DNA of 64,000 nt, taken from the NCBI GenBank assembly GCA_002682825.1, contig NOKP01000042.1, positions 186,001-250,000 of the forward strand, in the 5' to 3' direction. Positions 61,221 through 64,000 of this stretch are shown in pieces. The notes beneath the pieces are model-generated. The model had not been told where the DNA came from. It did no database searches and saw only the letters and a list, made by a program, of their open reading frames with translations. The position numbers and the translations under genes are program-made. How positions within the stretch are numbered: position 1 is the first letter of the stretch; the number at the start of each line of letters is the position of its first letter. The DNA comes from Neonectria sp. B-13 (Eukaryota; Ascomycota; Sordariomycetes; Hypocreales; Nectriaceae).

Positions 61221-61664
61221 ATACTTAATAAAAGTTCTTAATTTATTTAATAACTCTTTAAATAGTTATTCTTAAGTATTATAATATATATTCTACTATT
61301 TATAAATAATAGTTATAAAGTACTTATATTAGTAATATTCTAATATTATTATATTAGTAATTATTATATATAAATTCTATCTTTAAAAGCTATACTATCT
61401 ATCTCTTTAAAGCTTTTTCTATAAAGATTAATAAATACTTTCTAATTATTTAATTTATTCTTTCTATTTAATTATTAGTTTATAGATAGTATATAGTAAA
61501 TAGTTAATAATAGATTATCTATTTAATTATTAATTCTTTCTAGAATTAGCTTATAAAAAGTTTATCTTAATTACTTATAATACTTTTTAGGCTTTTAAAT
61601 GTACATTCTATATACTTATAAAATAATTATACTAATTATACTATAATAAGAGTTTTCTTATATA
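61221..61664 (-). pseudogene. Gypsy-type integrase fragment
   Basis: On the minus strand a decayed form of YHPQTDGQTERVNQ is readable near 61460-61515, the conserved integrase core segment. The same element resumes at 62691 after the family A insertion. Confidence 0.6.
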
Positions 61665-61677
61665 GAATAAGTATTAT

Positions 61678-62677
61678 TTAGATATAATAGTCCTTAGTAG
61701 TACATACCTAAAGAAGAGGCTAAAGGTTAAATAATATAAAAGAAAACAAAAAAAACAACAGTATAATAGACTTAATACCTAAGCCTAAGGCAATAATGAC
61801 TTAAGGAGATAAAAGTTTCTACTATAAAGTTAAGGTATAAGTTTTACTACCCTAATCAGCTGGAAAAGCTAGATCTTAGAAAAGCTAGATCTTAGAAAAG
61901 CTAGATCTTAGAAAAGCTAGATCTTAGAAAAGCTAAACCTTAGAAAAGGCTAAAACCCCTTAGGATAAAAGCCCAGTCTATAAGGTAACCTCTATGCTTT
62001 CTAGGCTCTTTGCATTCCATCCAACCTTCCATCTAATACAATAACTATATAACCAATCATACATAATGACTGCCTTCCAAATCGCACTACAGCCTAGTAA
62101 GCCCTTACTAAGCTATACCTATAGGCTCTTATATAACCTATATAGCCTATTTCAAGCAGATCTAAGCCTTATTTCTAAGCTATAAATTATAGTTCAAAAG
62201 TCTAACCTATAAGATATAAAAGAGGTTAAAACTAATCAATGCTCTAAGGCTAAGGAATTAGTCCAGTTAATAGTCTTTAGTTATTGTATTTTACTATAAG
62301 ATAGAATCTAGCCTAATAGAGTAATAGTCTAATGGATTATAATAGAATAGGTCTTTCTAGAGGGGCTAGCTTTAAAGCTAGAAAGGAATAGTAATACTAC
62401 TAATACAAAGAAGAGGTTTATTGATAGTCTAAAGCATAATGACTATATCTTATGGGTTATACAGCTGATAAGCAATGCTGTACTGACCAACCTGTAACCG
62501 AAGGAGTGATGCATTAGAAAGCGAGAGAATCCTACTGTAGAGGGGGCAAAAGTCAATAATTAGGTTTAAAATCCAAAGATCTATCCCCCTATTAAGCTCA
62601 AGCAAAGGAAACACATAACTGTTCAGTGCAATTGCGAATAGGCAGAAACAGTAGTCCAAACAGTAGTTTTAACAGTG
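61678..62677 (-). mobile_element. Family A element, 1000 bp, with 13-bp flanking duplication
   Basis: Starts TTAGATATAATAGTCC and ends GTTTTAACAGTG. GAATAAGTATTAT flanks it at 61665-61677 and 62678-62690. Well preserved; five to six minisatellite units at about 61862-61950. A 69-codon frame on the minus strand at its right end is not a gene. Confidence 0.85.
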
Positions 62678-62690
62678 GAATAAGTATTAT

Positions 62691-63762
62691 ATATTTTATT
62701 ATTTAATATATAATAATAAAGATTATATTATATTCTTTATTATTAGTTTAAGTACTATTTAATAAGTCTATAAAGAAGTCTATACTAATTTCTTAAAATA
62801 AGTATAATAGTAATAAGAATAATTATAACTTTCTATAAAGTTTATATTTTAGTATATATATACTTTAATAAAACTAATATTATATAGTATAATTTATTAT
62901 ATTTTCTTTAATTCTATTCTAATAGAATTTTCTACTAATTAACTTAAAGGTTTTTATAGTTCTTATATAATTAACTCTTAAGTTATTATAGTATCTTTAT
63001 AGGATTTCTATTCTTAGTATTTTTTATATAGAAATAATTAATTTTCCCTTAAAGAATAAGATATCTTATTAATTATAATAGTAATTCTCTAACTTTCTAA
63101 TAACTTATTAAATCTTTACTAATTATTATTTATAGAACTAATTATTAGCCTATAGTCCTTAGACTAATTCTTTTAAACTTAATAATAATTATAATAATAA
63201 TACTATTTTATTTTCTATAACTTTTCTTATAACTTAATATAGAATATATTATTCTAGATTAATAATCCTAGCTTTAGTTAAATCCTTTTAGCTTTTATTA
63301 ATAGCTATTTCTTACTAAGCATTCTCTAACTGCTTAATAGTTATACTTATCTATCTTTTAGCTTAAGTAATTATAAAAATGAATACTTCTTATATTAGGT
63401 CTATCTAATTATCTTAGATCTAAGTATAATCCTAAGATAAGATTTATCCCTTTTTCTTAGCTTTATGCTTTATAGAGCTAATTAAGCTTATTTATACTAC
63501 TATAATATATACTTATATAGTTTTTATCTTATTTTTTAAGCCTATAATTATTTAATGTATATCTAGTAGTAGTTTATCTATAATCTTTAGTTTTATTACT
63601 AAAATAGATAGTATATTATTATATATTACTTCTCTCTCTATATAGTTTAACCTTTAGAATAATCTATCTATTAGGTTTAGTTTCCTAGGGTAATATTTAA
63701 TATTAAAGTTAAATAGTATTAATTTATATATCTATCTTATAAGCCTTTTATATAAGTCTTAT
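62691..63762 (-). repeat. Continuation of the gypsy-type element right of the insertion
   Basis: RIP-type DNA continuing the integrase fragment. Reading right to left it should cover upstream pol parts, but no residue block was secure enough to name. Confidence 0.4.
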
Positions 63763-64000
63763 TACTATTAAAACTACTATTTAAACTACTATTTCTACTT
63801 ATCTATAATTGTACTAAATCATATATTTCCTTTACTTAAGCTTAATAAAGGGATAGATCTTTGGATTTTGAACCTAATTATTAACTTTTGCCCCCTCTAT
63901 AATAGCTACTATCAGTCTACTAACACTAGGAACAACCATTAAGCTTCTAACTCCCTCTATCAAATCCCTCTATATAGCTTTATAGCTAATATTAAAGATA
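63763..64000 (+). repeat. Family A element start, cut by the window end
   Basis: TACTATTAAAACTACTATTT followed by the usual order to AAATCCCTCTATATAGC. It resembles the copy at 31278 closely. Confidence 0.7.

Larger units (their letters stand above)
31115..64000. repeat. RIP-degraded, AT-rich repeat block without intact genes
   Basis: From about 31020 onward the DNA is extremely AT-rich. C is nearly always followed by T or C, and G preceded by A or G, while CA, CG and TG pairs are scarce. That is the strand-symmetric result of C-to-T decay at CpA/CpG, as in RIP. The block consists of nested transposons and repeats listed separately. The mirrored start of the block is at 1-385. No intact gene, tRNA or telomere repeat was seen in it. 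Confidence 0.9.

Noticed and set aside
31115..64000. Subtelomere
   Set aside because: No TTAGGG/CCCTAA array was seen in the window; the block is only gene-free and repeat-rich.

Overview
The window looks like nuclear DNA of a filamentous ascomycete (Pezizomycotina). The genes have short introns with CTAAC/CTGAC-like branch sites, they include fungus-specific families (PalB, Vts1, Tfc4), and they sit beside AT-rich repeat DNA carrying the strand-symmetric C-to-T decay expected of repeat-induced point mutation (RIP). Within the ascomycetes a Sordariomycete is my guess only, from the TACCTA/TAGGTA-rich intergenic DNA.

Positions 1-31499 form one giant inverted repeat. Every base x in the left arm that I compared pairs with 31500-x in the right arm, and all open frames are identical between arms. 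A 100-N assembly gap (15601-15700) hides the centre. Each arm carries the same six genes. Read outward from the centre they are: a C2H2 zinc-finger protein, the calpain-like protease PalB/Rim13, a peroxisomal Ant1/Pmp47-type carrier, ribosomal protein eL29, the SAM-domain RNA-binding protein Vts1, and the TFIIIC TPR subunit Tfc4. PalB and the C2H2 gene converge, PalB and the carrier diverge from a shared 855-bp region, and carrier, eL29, Vts1 and Tfc4 point the same way. Tfc4 runs at its 3' end into mutated AT-rich DNA, identically in both arms. These are housekeeping genes plus one pH-signalling gene, and I see no functional cluster.

Positions 31115-64000 are a RIP-degraded repeat block with no intact gene. 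Its layers can be read. There is a 7.15-kb Ty3/gypsy chromovirus with 190-bp LTRs, an ATTTA target duplication, reverse transcriptase, integrase and chromodomain remains on the minus strand. There is a family of about 1.0-1.1-kb elements without a coding frame, called family A here, with 12-15-bp target duplications, an internal 16-bp minisatellite and a conserved hairpin. A second family of about 1 kb, called family G, has 12-bp duplications and a decayed 178-codon frame. There is also a hAT-like MITE, several LTR remnants, and one unmutated 168-bp solo LTR. Elements nest up to three deep. A tandem duplication of about 2.5 kb supplies paralogous empty sites that confirm three insertions.

The two things most worth following up are the palindrome, whose perfect arms should themselves be RIP targets (very recent duplication or assembly artefact), and families A and G, which I cannot place in a known superfamily.
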